The translations under genes were made by a program, and so were the position numbers. The notes beneath the pieces are model-generated. The model did no database searches and was not told where the DNA came from. It was given only the letters and a program-made list of their open reading frames with translations. From NCBI GenBank assembly GCA_963777355.1, contig CAVZQK010000018.1:1-64000 (forward strand): a stretch of 64,000 nt of DNA, read 5' to 3'. This stretch comes from DATJHM01 sp963777355. Lineage in GTDB: Bacteria > Chloroflexota > Ktedonobacteria > Ktedonobacterales > Ktedonobacteraceae. Below are positions 47,726 through 56,653 of the stretch, one piece after another (the first letter of the stretch is position 1; each line of letters starts with the position of its first letter).

Positions 47726-47754
47726 ATAGTAGCGTGAAATTTATGAGTTGTCAA
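47726..47754 (-). promoter_or_regulatory. Sigma70-type promoter of fmdB
   Basis: On the minus strand TTGACA (47754-47749), a 17-base spacer and TACTAT (47731-47726). Confidence 0.75.
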
Positions 47755-47764
47755 TCTCAAGGTG

Positions 47765-47780
47765 AGAGTGCTAGCACTCT
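47765..47780. promoter_or_regulatory. 16-bp palindrome (AGAGTGCTAGCACTCT) upstream of the fmdB promoter
   Basis: It contains both halves of a CIRCE element (TAGCACTC and GAGTGCTA), but they overlap with no nine-base spacer and are in reversed order, so it is not a normal HrcA site. Its position ten bases before the -35 box suggests a regulatory protein. Confidence 0.55.
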
Positions 47781-47847
47781 TAGCGTAAAAATTAACATAA
47801 CACAAACAATTTGACTCCTATTAATAAAAACGGAGAGAGCGGGTAAC

Positions 47848-49906
47848 TTATTCCGCACGCCCAATATATTCCTTGATCTTTGCTGCTGCGTCGCGGGTCA
47901 TACCATCGAGAGCGGCCAGATCGTCTATGCTAGCGTTACTGATAGCGCGGACCGAGCCGAAGTGTTTAAGCAGAGCCTGTTTACGTTTTGGGCCGATGCC
48001 AGGAATTTCGTCGAGCACCGACTTAAATGTGCGTTCTGAACGAACCTTGCGGTGATAAGTAATACTGAATCGATGGGCCTCGTCACGGATACGCTGGAGC
48101 ATATAGAGGCTTTGCGAAGTGCGTGGCAGTGTGAGTGGTTCGGGGGAGCCAGGAACGAAGATCGCTTCAGAGGTGGTCAACTTTGTGTGTGAGCCTTCGT
48201 CTTTCGCGAAGCCGATAATAGGGATATCCAGTTGTAGCTCTTCCATAACTGCCAGGGCGGCATGTAGCTGGCCCTTGCCGCCGTCAATAACGATCAGATC
48301 GGGGATTGCCCAATCGTGTTGTAGATCGCTTTGTTTGGCGGCCTTATGATTGCCACTTGCTTGCTCAAGAGCAATAATTTCCTCAGCAGCAAGCATCCTC
48401 GCTCCCTGACTATCCTCTTCAAGATTTGTGGGGAGAGATTCTGTTTCAGCGGCGGCCAGGGCAGTGGTGCCTGCGTATTTGCGGAAGCGGCGGCGTAGCA
48501 CCTCCTGGTGACTAGCAAAATCATTTGCACCTTCAACCGTTTTGATTTTGAAGCGGCGGTACTCGCTATTTTTTGGGCGTCCGGCTTCAAAGACCACCAT
48601 AGCGGCTACCGAATCAGTGCCTTGAGTATTCGAGATATCGTAGCACTCGATGCGTTGAGGAGGAGCGACCAGATTGAGAGCTTCCTGTAATTCCTCTAGA
48701 GCGAGTTGAGTTTTCTGGCTATCGGTAAGCCATTTAATGCGCTGTTGCTCAAGAACCTGTTGGGCATTCTGTTTGACCATTTCGATCAGGCGGACCTTCT
48801 CGCCGCGTTTAGGGACAGTGATAGTAACCGCAGGACTGGTGGCGGCTGTACCTTTGCGTTTTTCACGTAGCCAATTTTGAATAAGCAAACGTTCATCTGG
48901 TTCAAATTCCGTTACCAACTCAGCAGGGATATGGGGAGAATTGTCGTAGAACTGTTGAATAAAGGAAGTTATAATCTCTGCGTCTGAACTCTCGCGTGTG
49001 CCCTGGAGAATGAAGTACTCGCGTCCCACAAGTTTGCCAGAGCGGAAAAAGAAGACCTGAGCGCACGTTTCATCGTCGCCACGGGCCAGGGCGATCACAT
49101 CCTGGTCATCCTGTCCCTCTGTATTAATAATGCGTTGTTTTTCCAGGATGCGATCAACTGCCTGAATGCGATCACGAATACGGGCGGCCTCCTCAAAATT
49201 CAGATCTTCGGCGGCTTGCTCCATCTTTTCCTGTAAGCTCTGCAAAACTTCATCATGTTTACCCTCAAGAAAAAGAATAACCTGTTGAATAATTGCCGCG
49301 TACTCCTCACGGGTTGTATAAGCCACACAGGGTGCGACACAGCGATGAATAAAGTATTGAGTGCAGGGTCGGGCAAGCAGCTTCTGTTTCCAGCCAGGAG
49401 GGGGATTGTCAGAGGGCGGAGCCCAGGAGCTTGCATCGTAGCGGCAGGTGCGGAAGCTAAAAAGTTTGTTCAACAGATCGAGAGTAGCATCAACCGCGCC
49501 AGAGTTTGTATAGGGGCCGAAGTAGCGATTGCCATCGCGGTGGAAGCTACGGACGCGATAGACGCGAGGGAAGTCCTCGGTAAGAGCGACCTTAATATAG
49601 GGATAATTTTTGTCGTCGCGCAGGAGTACATTATATTTGGGGCGATTCTGCTTAATAAGATTGCTCTCCAGGACCAGAGCTTCGACTTCATTACTGACCA
49701 CCAGGAACTCAATATCCTCGATTTTGGCGACCATGCTACAATTCTTGGGGCTTAAATCGGTAGACTCCTGAAAATAGGAGCGGACGCGGTTAAAAAGCGA
49801 AATAGCCTTCCCCACGTAGATAATCGTCCCTTCAGCATCTTTCATAAGATAGACACCTGGTTTGTGGGGGAGTGAATTTAGAGACTGATTGAATTTTTTC
49901 GTTCAT
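47848..49906 (-). CDS. uvrC: Excinuclease ABC subunit C, +1 frameshift at codon 5
   Basis: UvrC makes both cuts in nucleotide-excision repair. Domains in order: GIY-YIG (PHKPGVYLM, YVGKAISL), a UVR motif (LNFEEAARIRDRI), the RNase-H-like nuclease (IECYDISNTQG, IVIDGGKGQL) and C-terminal HhH (IPGIGPKRKQALLKHFGS). About 50 extra residues rich in Ala/Glu lie before the IVIDGG motif. The long open frame starts only at 49845, but the frame is open upstream to a stop at 49906. With one A fewer in the T6 run at 49894-49899, ATG 49906 starts MNEKFNQSLNSLPHKPGVYLM and gives 685 codons. The iscB stop shares a base with that ATG. Confidence 0.93.
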
Positions 49907-51273
49907 CAACCGTCCTTTCTGGAGACCTTCATGCCTTCAGGCTGAGGGAGGAAAGAAAGGCTGCTGGCAGGCAGAGAAATCTTTCCTGTCTGATAACTAT
50001 AGCCATCGAGATGATGAAGCGAGTGGCAATACTGAGCCCCTATCCCCTCAACGGTCCCGGTTTTGGTTTTGATGTTGAAGGAGCCCGTCGCCCGTACGGC
50101 CACTCTTCCAACATAGGTCCCTCTTTTCACCCCTTTCGTAACCACGGCTCTCACCATGTCGCCCGTTTGGAAGCCTTTGACCTTCCTGGCGGCTTTGGCT
50201 TTGCCTCGTGGGAAACCGAGATCGTTGACCAGGCGCATCTGTCTACACCCATGTCCGTTGGCAGTAATGAGCAGGGGTCTGACGGTCTTGAGATGAAGAC
50301 CGGTCGGTGTACTTTTGCCGACACACGCTGCATCTACCCAGTGGAGCTTGGGCAATCCTTGTTGGATACGGTTGAACTTCGTGCGGCCACCGGAGCCACA
50401 CTCCACTGGCAGCCCGATCTGCTTCAAGCGTTCATACAAGGCCCAACGCGATGCATTCACGGCTGCCGCATCGCCCAGGGGAGCTCTGGCTTGTGCTTTG
50501 AGCTTTTTGAGGAGTTCGGGCTGGTTCTTGAGAAACTGCTCTACTGGTTGGGTCCCTTTTTTCTGGTTGCACGCTTCACAGGCGAGCGTGAGATTGCTGA
50601 TCTGATTGGAGCCTCCGTTGGCTTTAGCCTGGATGTGCTCGACCTGGAGCGGTCTTTGCGTACCTGAGCAGTAGGCGCATTGTCGGTTCCACTTCATGAG
50701 CAGATACTCACGCAACTCATATCCGGCAAGCGTCCCCTGTTGATACTGGCATCCTTCGATCTCTGGATTCTCCAGCGCTTGCAGATCGAAGCGTACCAGT
50801 TCTTGAGAGATGGCGGTGATCGGGCAAGACTGACACACTCTCTTCACCCAGGTGATGATATTGCTGATCCGACTCTCTAGGGAGGGAGGAAGCCACCCCT
50901 GTTTCTGGTTGCCCCTATTGCTCCATCTGGGTTGACGATACCGCGTTTTGCGCTGCCTGCGACTCCTGCGAGCGGCCCGACGTTTCTCTAATCGCTTCTT
51001 GATGTACTCCCCTCTATGGGTCAACTCTGCGGCGAAAACGACTTCCCCGTTCGCATCATTGACAATGGCGATCCCTGTCACTTTTGAGCCGGGATCGAGC
51101 TTGATCCTCAGTGGCGGCCCGGCGGTCGGTTCACAAGCAGTTTTGAGCACCAGGGTAAAGGGGTAGCGTTTCAACACGGCGGCTTTTCCTGTGGTGAGCA
51201 GGTAGCGAGCATAGCCAGGATGGACTGGGGCGACGGGTTGTCTGTTGGTATCGACGAGAAAAACCTTTGACAT
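49906..51273 (-). CDS. iscB: IscB RNA-guided endonuclease
   Basis: A 455-residue protein of the ancestor group of Cas9. The order is PLMP-type start (VFLVDTNRQPVAPVHPGYAR, then KRYPFTLVLK), RuvC-I with Asp60 in IKLDPGSK, a bridge helix rich in Arg (residues 92-117), RuvC-II with Glu158 in SQELVRF, an HNH domain with CxxC pairs at 199/202 and 232/235 and His213 in VEHI, and RuvC-III with His311 and Asp314 in LHWVDAACVG. All catalytic residues are present. It should bind its omega RNA and cut double-stranded DNA. ATG 51273 (AGGAG upstream) is chosen; the longer frame to 51369 reads into the RNA. No TnpA transposase is nearby. Confidence 0.95.
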   Translation of the reverse strand: MSKVFLVDTNRQPVAPVHPGYARYLLTTGKAAVLKRYPFTLVLKTACEPTAGPPLRIKLDPGSKVTGIAIVNDANGEVVFAAELTHRGEYIKKRLEKRRAARRSRRQRKTRYRQPRWSNRGNQKQGWLPPSLESRISNIITWVKRVCQSCPITAISQELVRFDLQALENPEIEGCQYQQGTLAGYELREYLLMKWNRQCAYCSGTQRPLQVEHIQAKANGGSNQISNLTLACEACNQKKGTQPVEQFLKNQPELLKKLKAQARAPLGDAAAVNASRWALYERLKQIGLPVECGSGGRTKFNRIQQGLPKLHWVDAACVGKSTPTGLHLKTVRPLLITANGHGCRQMRLVNDLGFPRGKAKAARKVKGFQTGDMVRAVVTKGVKRGTYVGRVAVRATGSFNIKTKTGTVEGIGAQYCHSLHHLDGYSYQTGKISLPASSLSFLPQPEGMKVSRKDG

Positions 51274-51588
51274 GCCTGCTCCTGTAAGAGCCTCCCCTCT
51301 GGTTGCCCTTTGGGGGTAATGGTGGCCTCGACAAGGTTCAAAGCGGTTTGGCGTACACCGCACTGGCACTAACCCTCGTAATCCTGTTTAACGGTGTACT
51401 GTAGAGGGCAAGACTGGCCTCGCATCCTGCCGTACCTATTTCGCTATGAACGTAGCTCCGAAGAACTGAGTCTGCTCAGGTGAAGCTGGTAGCTCCCCTT
51501 ACGGGGAACTGCAAGCCCATCCCCTTACAGGGGATCGGGTCCCTGACTATACTATGAGCACCTTGAGTGGTGAAATCCTGTTTGACCG
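51274..51588 (-). ncRNA. Omega RNA of IscB (with 5' guide segment)
   Basis: IscB proteins are guided by a structured RNA encoded just upstream of the gene, ending near its start codon, with the guide at its 5' end. This region fits: two strong small hairpins (CCCC-TTAC-GGGG type at 51495-51506 and 51521-51533), further paired G/C-rich blocks down to the iscB start, and no sensible protein. The 5' limit is set by the promoter at 51595-51624. The guide would be the bases upstream of the first conserved hairpin, but its exact borders cannot be fixed by eye. Confidence 0.72.
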
Positions 51589-51594
51589 CTCTAT

Positions 51595-51624
51595 ATTATA
51601 CCTCTTTGCTTAGAGATATGTCGA
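51595..51624 (-). promoter_or_regulatory. Candidate promoter of omega RNA-iscB-uvrC
   Basis: On the minus strand TCGACA (51624-51619), an 18-base spacer and a perfect TATAAT (51600-51595). Transcripts would start near 51588 and run through omega RNA, iscB and uvrC. Confidence 0.6.
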
Positions 51625-51906
51625 CCAAATTCGCGCTCCTTTTGGGAGTAAAACAATTACATTAAGAAGCATGGTACAAAAGAAAAGTATTTTGCAACGG
51701 GCCTATTTCTTCATTCTCAAAAAACTGGCAGTATCAGGCGTACTGGGAGTATTATGTACCATGTTGAAAAAAGGTCTTATTCTCTCATATCGGCGGGGTA
51801 CGCAAACGCTGAAGTATAGTAGCTAACTTGTTTGAATCTGGATGTATGCTCAGATCCCTCTGGCTGATAGAGGAAACGTGCTGATTTTATCGAGGGAAGC
51901 AAAGAT

Positions 51907-53913
51907 ATGAGTTGTATTGGTACGGCAGGGCACGTCGATCATGGAAAATCGACGCTAGTGAAGGCTCTCACAGGAATAGATCCGGATAGGCTGGCGGAAG
52001 AGAAAGAGCGTGGCATGACCATTGATCTAGGTTTTGCCTGGTTAAAGCTACCGAGTGGGCGAGAGGTCAGCATCGTAGATGTGCCGGGGCATGAAAGCTT
52101 CATAAAAAATATGCTAGCGGGGGTTGGTGGTATTGATGCAGCTTTATTAGTAGTAGCCGCAGACGAGGGAGTAATGCCGCAGACGCGAGAGCACCTGGCG
52201 ATACTGAATCTGCTAGGAGTGCGTAGGGGGATCGTGGTAGTAACGAAGGCAGATCTAGTGGATGAGGAATGGTTAGAGCTAGTGCGAGAAGAAGTTATTG
52301 AGCAGCTCAAGCCGACCACGCTGGCTGATGCGCCAGTGCATGCCGTCTCCGTCTATACCGGGCGTGGTTTGCCAGAGTTGGTCAACGAATTAGAAAAAAT
52401 CCTCAGTGCGGCCCAGGAGAGACAGAATATCGCGCGTCCGCGTCTGCCAATTGATCGTGTCTTCACCCTGACAGGTTTTGGCACAATCGTCACCGGGACC
52501 CTATTGGATGGAAATCTAGAGAATGGGCAAGAGGTAGAAATCTTGCCACAAGGGACGCGTTCGCGTATCCGAGGAATCCAGACGCATAAACAGCAGGTGG
52601 AGCGTGCATTTCCGGGGAGTAGAGCTGCAATTAATCTGGCGAGCATCGCTCGGAGTGAGCTAGAGAGAGGGAATGTCGTGAGTTTGCCAGGGCAGCTTCA
52701 CACCACGCTCCTCTGTGATGTAAAGCTTCATCTACTACCGGATGTAAAGCAGGCGCTGGCGCATAACAGCGATGTAGATTTCTATAGCGGTGCGCAAGAG
52801 ATAGCGGCGCGGGTGCGTTTGTTAGAGGCAGAAGAGCTCCAGCCTGGAGAGAGCGGGTGGGCGCAGTTACGTTTAAGCAAGGCGGCAGTCGTAGCCCGAA
52901 GAGATCGTTTCATCTTGCGTATACCATCGCCAGGCATGACCATTGGTGGCGGAGAGATCATAGAGGTCCAGCCGCGTTATCATCGTCGTCATCAGAGGCA
53001 GATAATAGAGAAGCTTGTTCGGCTAGAGGAGGGGACAGCGGATGAGCTAGTAGTAGCCGTATTAGATAGACGTTTGGCTGGGAAGAGCGGGGGAGGAGTT
53101 GCGCAGGGGCTGCTAGGTTATGAATTGCAAGAGATAGCGGAGCAGTGTAATTTGGCAGAGGATGTGACGTTAGGAGTACTAGAGACGTTGTTATTAGAGG
53201 GGAGAGTCCGCAAGATAGGCGAATATTGGTTTGCGCGACAGGTCTGGGAAGAGTTAACTGAAAAGGCAGTTGGCCTGGTAAGAGAGCTCCATCGGCATTA
53301 TCCTTTGCGTAGTGGGCTTTCAAAAGAAGAGTGGCGTGCGCGTTTACATCTCACACCGAGAATGGCTGCTGATATCTTTGCCGTTTTAGTTGTGGAGAAG
53401 AAGCTAGAGATAGTACCTGAAGCGATAGGAAAGCAAGAGGAGAGGGAGAGGGGAAATTTTCGGGCGGGTACAGTGTCAGCAGGCGGGTTTATTCGTGTAT
53501 TTAATTTTACGCCTAAATTTAGCGAAGAGCAGCAGAGACAGATCGAGCAGATGATCCAGCGTTTTCAAGAGAATCCTTCTATGCCGCCAGAGCGAAGTGA
53601 CGTAGAGAAAACACTTGGAGGAGAGATTGTCAACGCGCTTATTGAGCAGGGGCAATTCGTCAAGGTAGGAGCGCACCTCTTATTTTTGCGTGAGACGTAT
53701 GAGGAGATGCAGGTACGTCTGATTGAATACTTGCAAAAGCACAAGAGGATCACCGTAGCGGAGGCGCGTGATGTGTTGGGTGGTTCGCGGAAGTATATAT
53801 TGCCATTATTAGAGCAGATGGATACCTTACATATAACCAGGCGTCTAGGAGATGAGCGGGTATTGGGATTAGTTGCCCTGCGTGCGATAGGGGACGAGGA
53901 GCAAAAAGGCTAA
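51907..53913 (+). CDS. selB: Selenocysteine-specific elongation factor SelB
   Basis: A 668-residue GTPase that brings selenocysteyl-tRNA to the ribosome at UGA codons with a SECIS hairpin. The EF-Tu-like part has G1 GHVDHGKST, G3 DVPGHE, G4 TKAD and the SelB-typical RGMTIDLGFAW. Domains II-III follow and the C-terminal 250 residues have winged-helix repeats (for example LHLTPRMAADIFAVL and AEARDVLGGSRKYILPLLEQ), which bind the SECIS RNA. GAGGGAAGCAAAGAT precedes ATG. It is transcribed divergently from the iscB locus. selA, selC and selD are not in this window. Confidence 0.95.
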   Translation: MSCIGTAGHVDHGKSTLVKALTGIDPDRLAEEKERGMTIDLGFAWLKLPSGREVSIVDVPGHESFIKNMLAGVGGIDAALLVVAADEGVMPQTREHLAILNLLGVRRGIVVVTKADLVDEEWLELVREEVIEQLKPTTLADAPVHAVSVYTGRGLPELVNELEKILSAAQERQNIARPRLPIDRVFTLTGFGTIVTGTLLDGNLENGQEVEILPQGTRSRIRGIQTHKQQVERAFPGSRAAINLASIARSELERGNVVSLPGQLHTTLLCDVKLHLLPDVKQALAHNSDVDFYSGAQEIAARVRLLEAEELQPGESGWAQLRLSKAAVVARRDRFILRIPSPGMTIGGGEIIEVQPRYHRRHQRQIIEKLVRLEEGTADELVVAVLDRRLAGKSGGGVAQGLLGYELQEIAEQCNLAEDVTLGVLETLLLEGRVRKIGEYWFARQVWEELTEKAVGLVRELHRHYPLRSGLSKEEWRARLHLTPRMAADIFAVLVVEKKLEIVPEAIGKQEERERGNFRAGTVSAGGFIRVFNFTPKFSEEQQRQIEQMIQRFQENPSMPPERSDVEKTLGGEIVNALIEQGQFVKVGAHLLFLRETYEEMQVRLIEYLQKHKRITVAEARDVLGGSRKYILPLLEQMDTLHITRRLGDERVLGLVALRAIGDEEQKG

Positions 53914-54306
53914 GAGAGCTTCACTGTCTGGGAGCGTAGAGGGGATGGTGAGAGACAAATCCTGTCTCCTACAGAGTAGTATGATAGGTAAGAGGAGAGG
54001 GAAAGCAGGAAACTCCTACTTTAGAAGAAGAGTGTTCCATTCTGTCACAGAATAGGTTAAAATAGTGTCGCTATAAAAAGAGTTAATGTACATTTCATTT
54101 TACAGGGACCCAGCCTCCTGGTAGGAGAAACAAGAAATTGGCGATTAGGATAGAGGTCCTGTTTCTGCAACACATAATCGTAGAGTAGGATTTCTAATAG
54201 TAGGACAACCTGTCGGGTATCAAGATAGCGATACTCTTACAGCATTCGCCCCATTGGCAAGGAAGGGCGGTTGTGAACAGACAACGCCTGTACAGTGCGG
54301 AGAGCT
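53914..54306. other. Intergenic region between selB and the PASTA kinase gene
   Basis: About 390 bases with no recognised gene. A/T-rich sequence near 54040-54100 may hold the kinase promoter. A GTG in frame at 54295 is less likely as the kinase start than ATG 54307. Confidence 0.35.
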
Positions 54307-56229
54307 ATGCAAAACGAAGTTTTGGGTGATCGATACCAGTTACAAGATCCCATAGGCCGTGGTGGTATGGCAACGATCTATCGGGGTCATGACATGCGCA
54401 TGGACCGCGTCGTGGCTATCAAGGTGCTCCGAGATGTTTACAGTACCGATCCAAAGTTTGTGACGCGCTTTCAACGCGAGGCGAAGGCAGCCTCCGCATT
54501 GCAGCATCCAAATATCGTGCAGGTCTATGATTATGGGCAAAGCAATGGAACCTATTTTATTGCGATGGAGCTCATTGAAGGGACAGACCTGCGCAGGTAT
54601 TTGCGTTCACGCGGAGTGTTAGCGACGGATCGAGCGATCATTATTGCGCATGATGTAGCATTTGGGTTAGGTGCGGCCCATAGGCGGAGTATTGTGCATA
54701 GGGATGTGAAGCCGCAGAATATTCTCGTGGGGAAAGATGGCTCGATCAAGCTAACCGACTTTGGAATTGCCAGCGTCTATAAAGACATCAATGCAGAGCG
54801 TTTGACGACGACAGGTATGACCCTGGGGACAGTGCAATATTATGCACCGGAGCAGGCGCAGGGAGAGATAGTGAGCCCGGCGGCTGATGTCTATGCGTTG
54901 GGAATAGTCATGTATGAGATGGTAACCGGGCGGACGCCGTTTGATGGTGACACGCCGGTTGCGGTTGCGATGCAGCATATTCAAGATATCCCTATCCCGC
55001 CTCGTCAACTAAACCCTAATATCCCACCGGCGCTTGAAGCGATTATCCTGCGCTGTTTAGAGAAAGTACCGGAGATGCGTTTTCGGGATGGAAGCTCGTT
55101 GGCGCACGCACTAGAGATGTTAGGGGAAGAAGACCTGGGAATGGTTGCGCCTGCGGCTAAGGGGCCGGGGGGTATGCCAGCAGCGCCTGGAGATCCTACA
55201 GTTTTAATGAATAGTCCAGGTAGTGGAGTGCAGGCTCCACTGACCTCTGGGACGAATCATCGAGGGGGGCAGGCGGTCTACAATGGTGCAGGTGCACAAG
55301 AATATGCTCCGGGTGTGCAGCCGTATGCTGAACAGACCTATATGCAGGGGGGATATAACAACGGGCAGGCACCGATGATGGTGAATCAGGGGGGAACATA
55401 TGGGCCAGGTGGGATAGTTGGTAGTGATGCTACGCGCCCTTTTACGAAAGACGCCTTACAGGGAAAGGGAGTGGCAAATCCAAGAGAGACGCGTTTTGCA
55501 AACATTGTAACCTGGTTAATTGTATTGGCTGCGTTAGTCCTACTAGGATTTAGCATTTATCTAGCAAGTATGCTTGGGCTACTAGATTTTCTAGGGGGAA
55601 ACAAAACAAATACAAATCCGGCTGCAACTGCGACACCTGTTGTACAATTTATCCCCGTACCTGACCTTGTAGGAATGACGAAAGAAGACGCCAGAGCCAA
55701 AGTGATTGGTCTTGGTTTTAAATGGTATGCAAAGTATGATGGACCAAAGCTTCCAGATGTAATAGCACAGAATCCAACGGCTGGTGACAGAGCGGCAAAA
55801 GGAGCAACAATCAGTGTCACCCTGGGTGTCTCAAAGGTCAAAGTGCCAACAGGGCTTAAAGGAAGCGTACTCGCTGATGCGATTACACTGCTCAAGAGTA
55901 ATAATATTCAATATAGAATAACTGATGATGGAGCCAATCCGGCGCAGGGTGAGAATATCGTTGTAAGTGTTAATCCGGATGAGGGGAGCATGATCTTTCC
56001 TGATACGTCGGTGGAGTTACACGTAGTAAATTACACGAATGGAACGTCAGTTGCTCCGACGCCAGTGCCACCGACGGCGACGCCAGTAGTGAAGCCAACG
56101 CCGACGCCAGTAGTGAAGCCAACGCCGACGCCAGTGCCACCGACGCCAACATCAGTGCCGCCGACGCCAGTGCCACCGACGGCGACGCCAGTACCGCCGA
56201 CGCCAGGATTAACACCGACGCCAACATAG
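54307..56229 (+). CDS. PASTA-domain Ser/Thr protein kinase (PknB-like)
   Basis: A 640-residue membrane kinase. The kinase domain (about 8-275) has GRGGMATIYRG, AIKVLR, VHRDVKPQNILV, LTDFGIA and TVQYYAPEQAQG. After a Gly/Pro-rich juxtamembrane part comes one membrane helix (about 400-425), then two PASTA domains outside (VPDLVGMTKEDARAKV and VPTGLKGSVLADAITLL), which sense peptidoglycan fragments in relatives. It ends in a long Pro/Thr tail of TPVPPT-type repeats. ATG 54307 with CGGAGAG upstream is preferred. Likely controls cell-wall growth. Confidence 0.94.
   Translation: MQNEVLGDRYQLQDPIGRGGMATIYRGHDMRMDRVVAIKVLRDVYSTDPKFVTRFQREAKAASALQHPNIVQVYDYGQSNGTYFIAMELIEGTDLRRYLRSRGVLATDRAIIIAHDVAFGLGAAHRRSIVHRDVKPQNILVGKDGSIKLTDFGIASVYKDINAERLTTTGMTLGTVQYYAPEQAQGEIVSPAADVYALGIVMYEMVTGRTPFDGDTPVAVAMQHIQDIPIPPRQLNPNIPPALEAIILRCLEKVPEMRFRDGSSLAHALEMLGEEDLGMVAPAAKGPGGMPAAPGDPTVLMNSPGSGVQAPLTSGTNHRGGQAVYNGAGAQEYAPGVQPYAEQTYMQGGYNNGQAPMMVNQGGTYGPGGIVGSDATRPFTKDALQGKGVANPRETRFANIVTWLIVLAALVLLGFSIYLASMLGLLDFLGGNKTNTNPAATATPVVQFIPVPDLVGMTKEDARAKVIGLGFKWYAKYDGPKLPDVIAQNPTAGDRAAKGATISVTLGVSKVKVPTGLKGSVLADAITLLKSNNIQYRITDDGANPAQGENIVVSVNPDEGSMIFPDTSVELHVVNYTNGTSVAPTPVPPTATPVVKPTPTPVVKPTPTPVPPTPTSVPPTPVPPTATPVPPTPGLTPTPT
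56050..56225 (+). repeat. Pro/Thr-rich short tandem repeats at the kinase 3' end
   Basis: Units of about 12-24 bases such as GACGCCAGTGCCACC and GACGCCAGTAGTGAAGCC are repeated, encoding TPVPPTP and TPVVKPT blocks. The tail would be an extended, possibly wall-spanning stalk. Confidence 0.85.
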
Positions 56230-56653
56230 AAGTGTATCTATATCTCAACGGCGGGATAGAAAAGAATGTAATGAGGCAGGTTTAGAACTTGTGAAGTCAT
56301 AGGCACAATTTCTGGCCTGCCCTCCTTTTTTGAAGCAAGAGGCAGGGGAGAGCATGTTTAATGTGTAGTAACTAATACGCAATAGAGCGAGCTGTATACG
56401 TAAGAAAAAGTAACGCATCGGTGCAGTAAGACGTGTTATACTTGAAGTAGAAACATGATATTGGCTGTCTGGTGATAGGAAAGAGGGCAGGTAAACAGCA
56501 CATGTACAAAGCGCAGGGATGCCGGGATAGGAGCCAGGGGAGCCGGTTGCGTGAACGAAGAGAATCCAGGGTATCTTATAGGCAATGCGTAGCTGGATGT
56601 GACTGCGGGCGACCACATCTTCCCTCCAAAATCAAAGGCATAAGGAATCCTTT
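56230..56653. other. Intergenic region before the GT4-GH57 pair
   Basis: 424 bases with no recognised gene. Small frames present on both strands lack family features and ribosome sites. Promoter for the GT4 gene is expected here. Confidence 0.35.

Noticed and set aside
47765..47780. True CIRCE (HrcA) site
   Set aside because: The two halves are reversed and overlap; the nine-base spacer is missing and no chaperone gene follows.
51274..51369. IscB N-terminal extension of 32 residues
   Set aside because: The IscB family begins at MSKVFLVD; AGGAG precedes that ATG, and the extension lies in the omega RNA.
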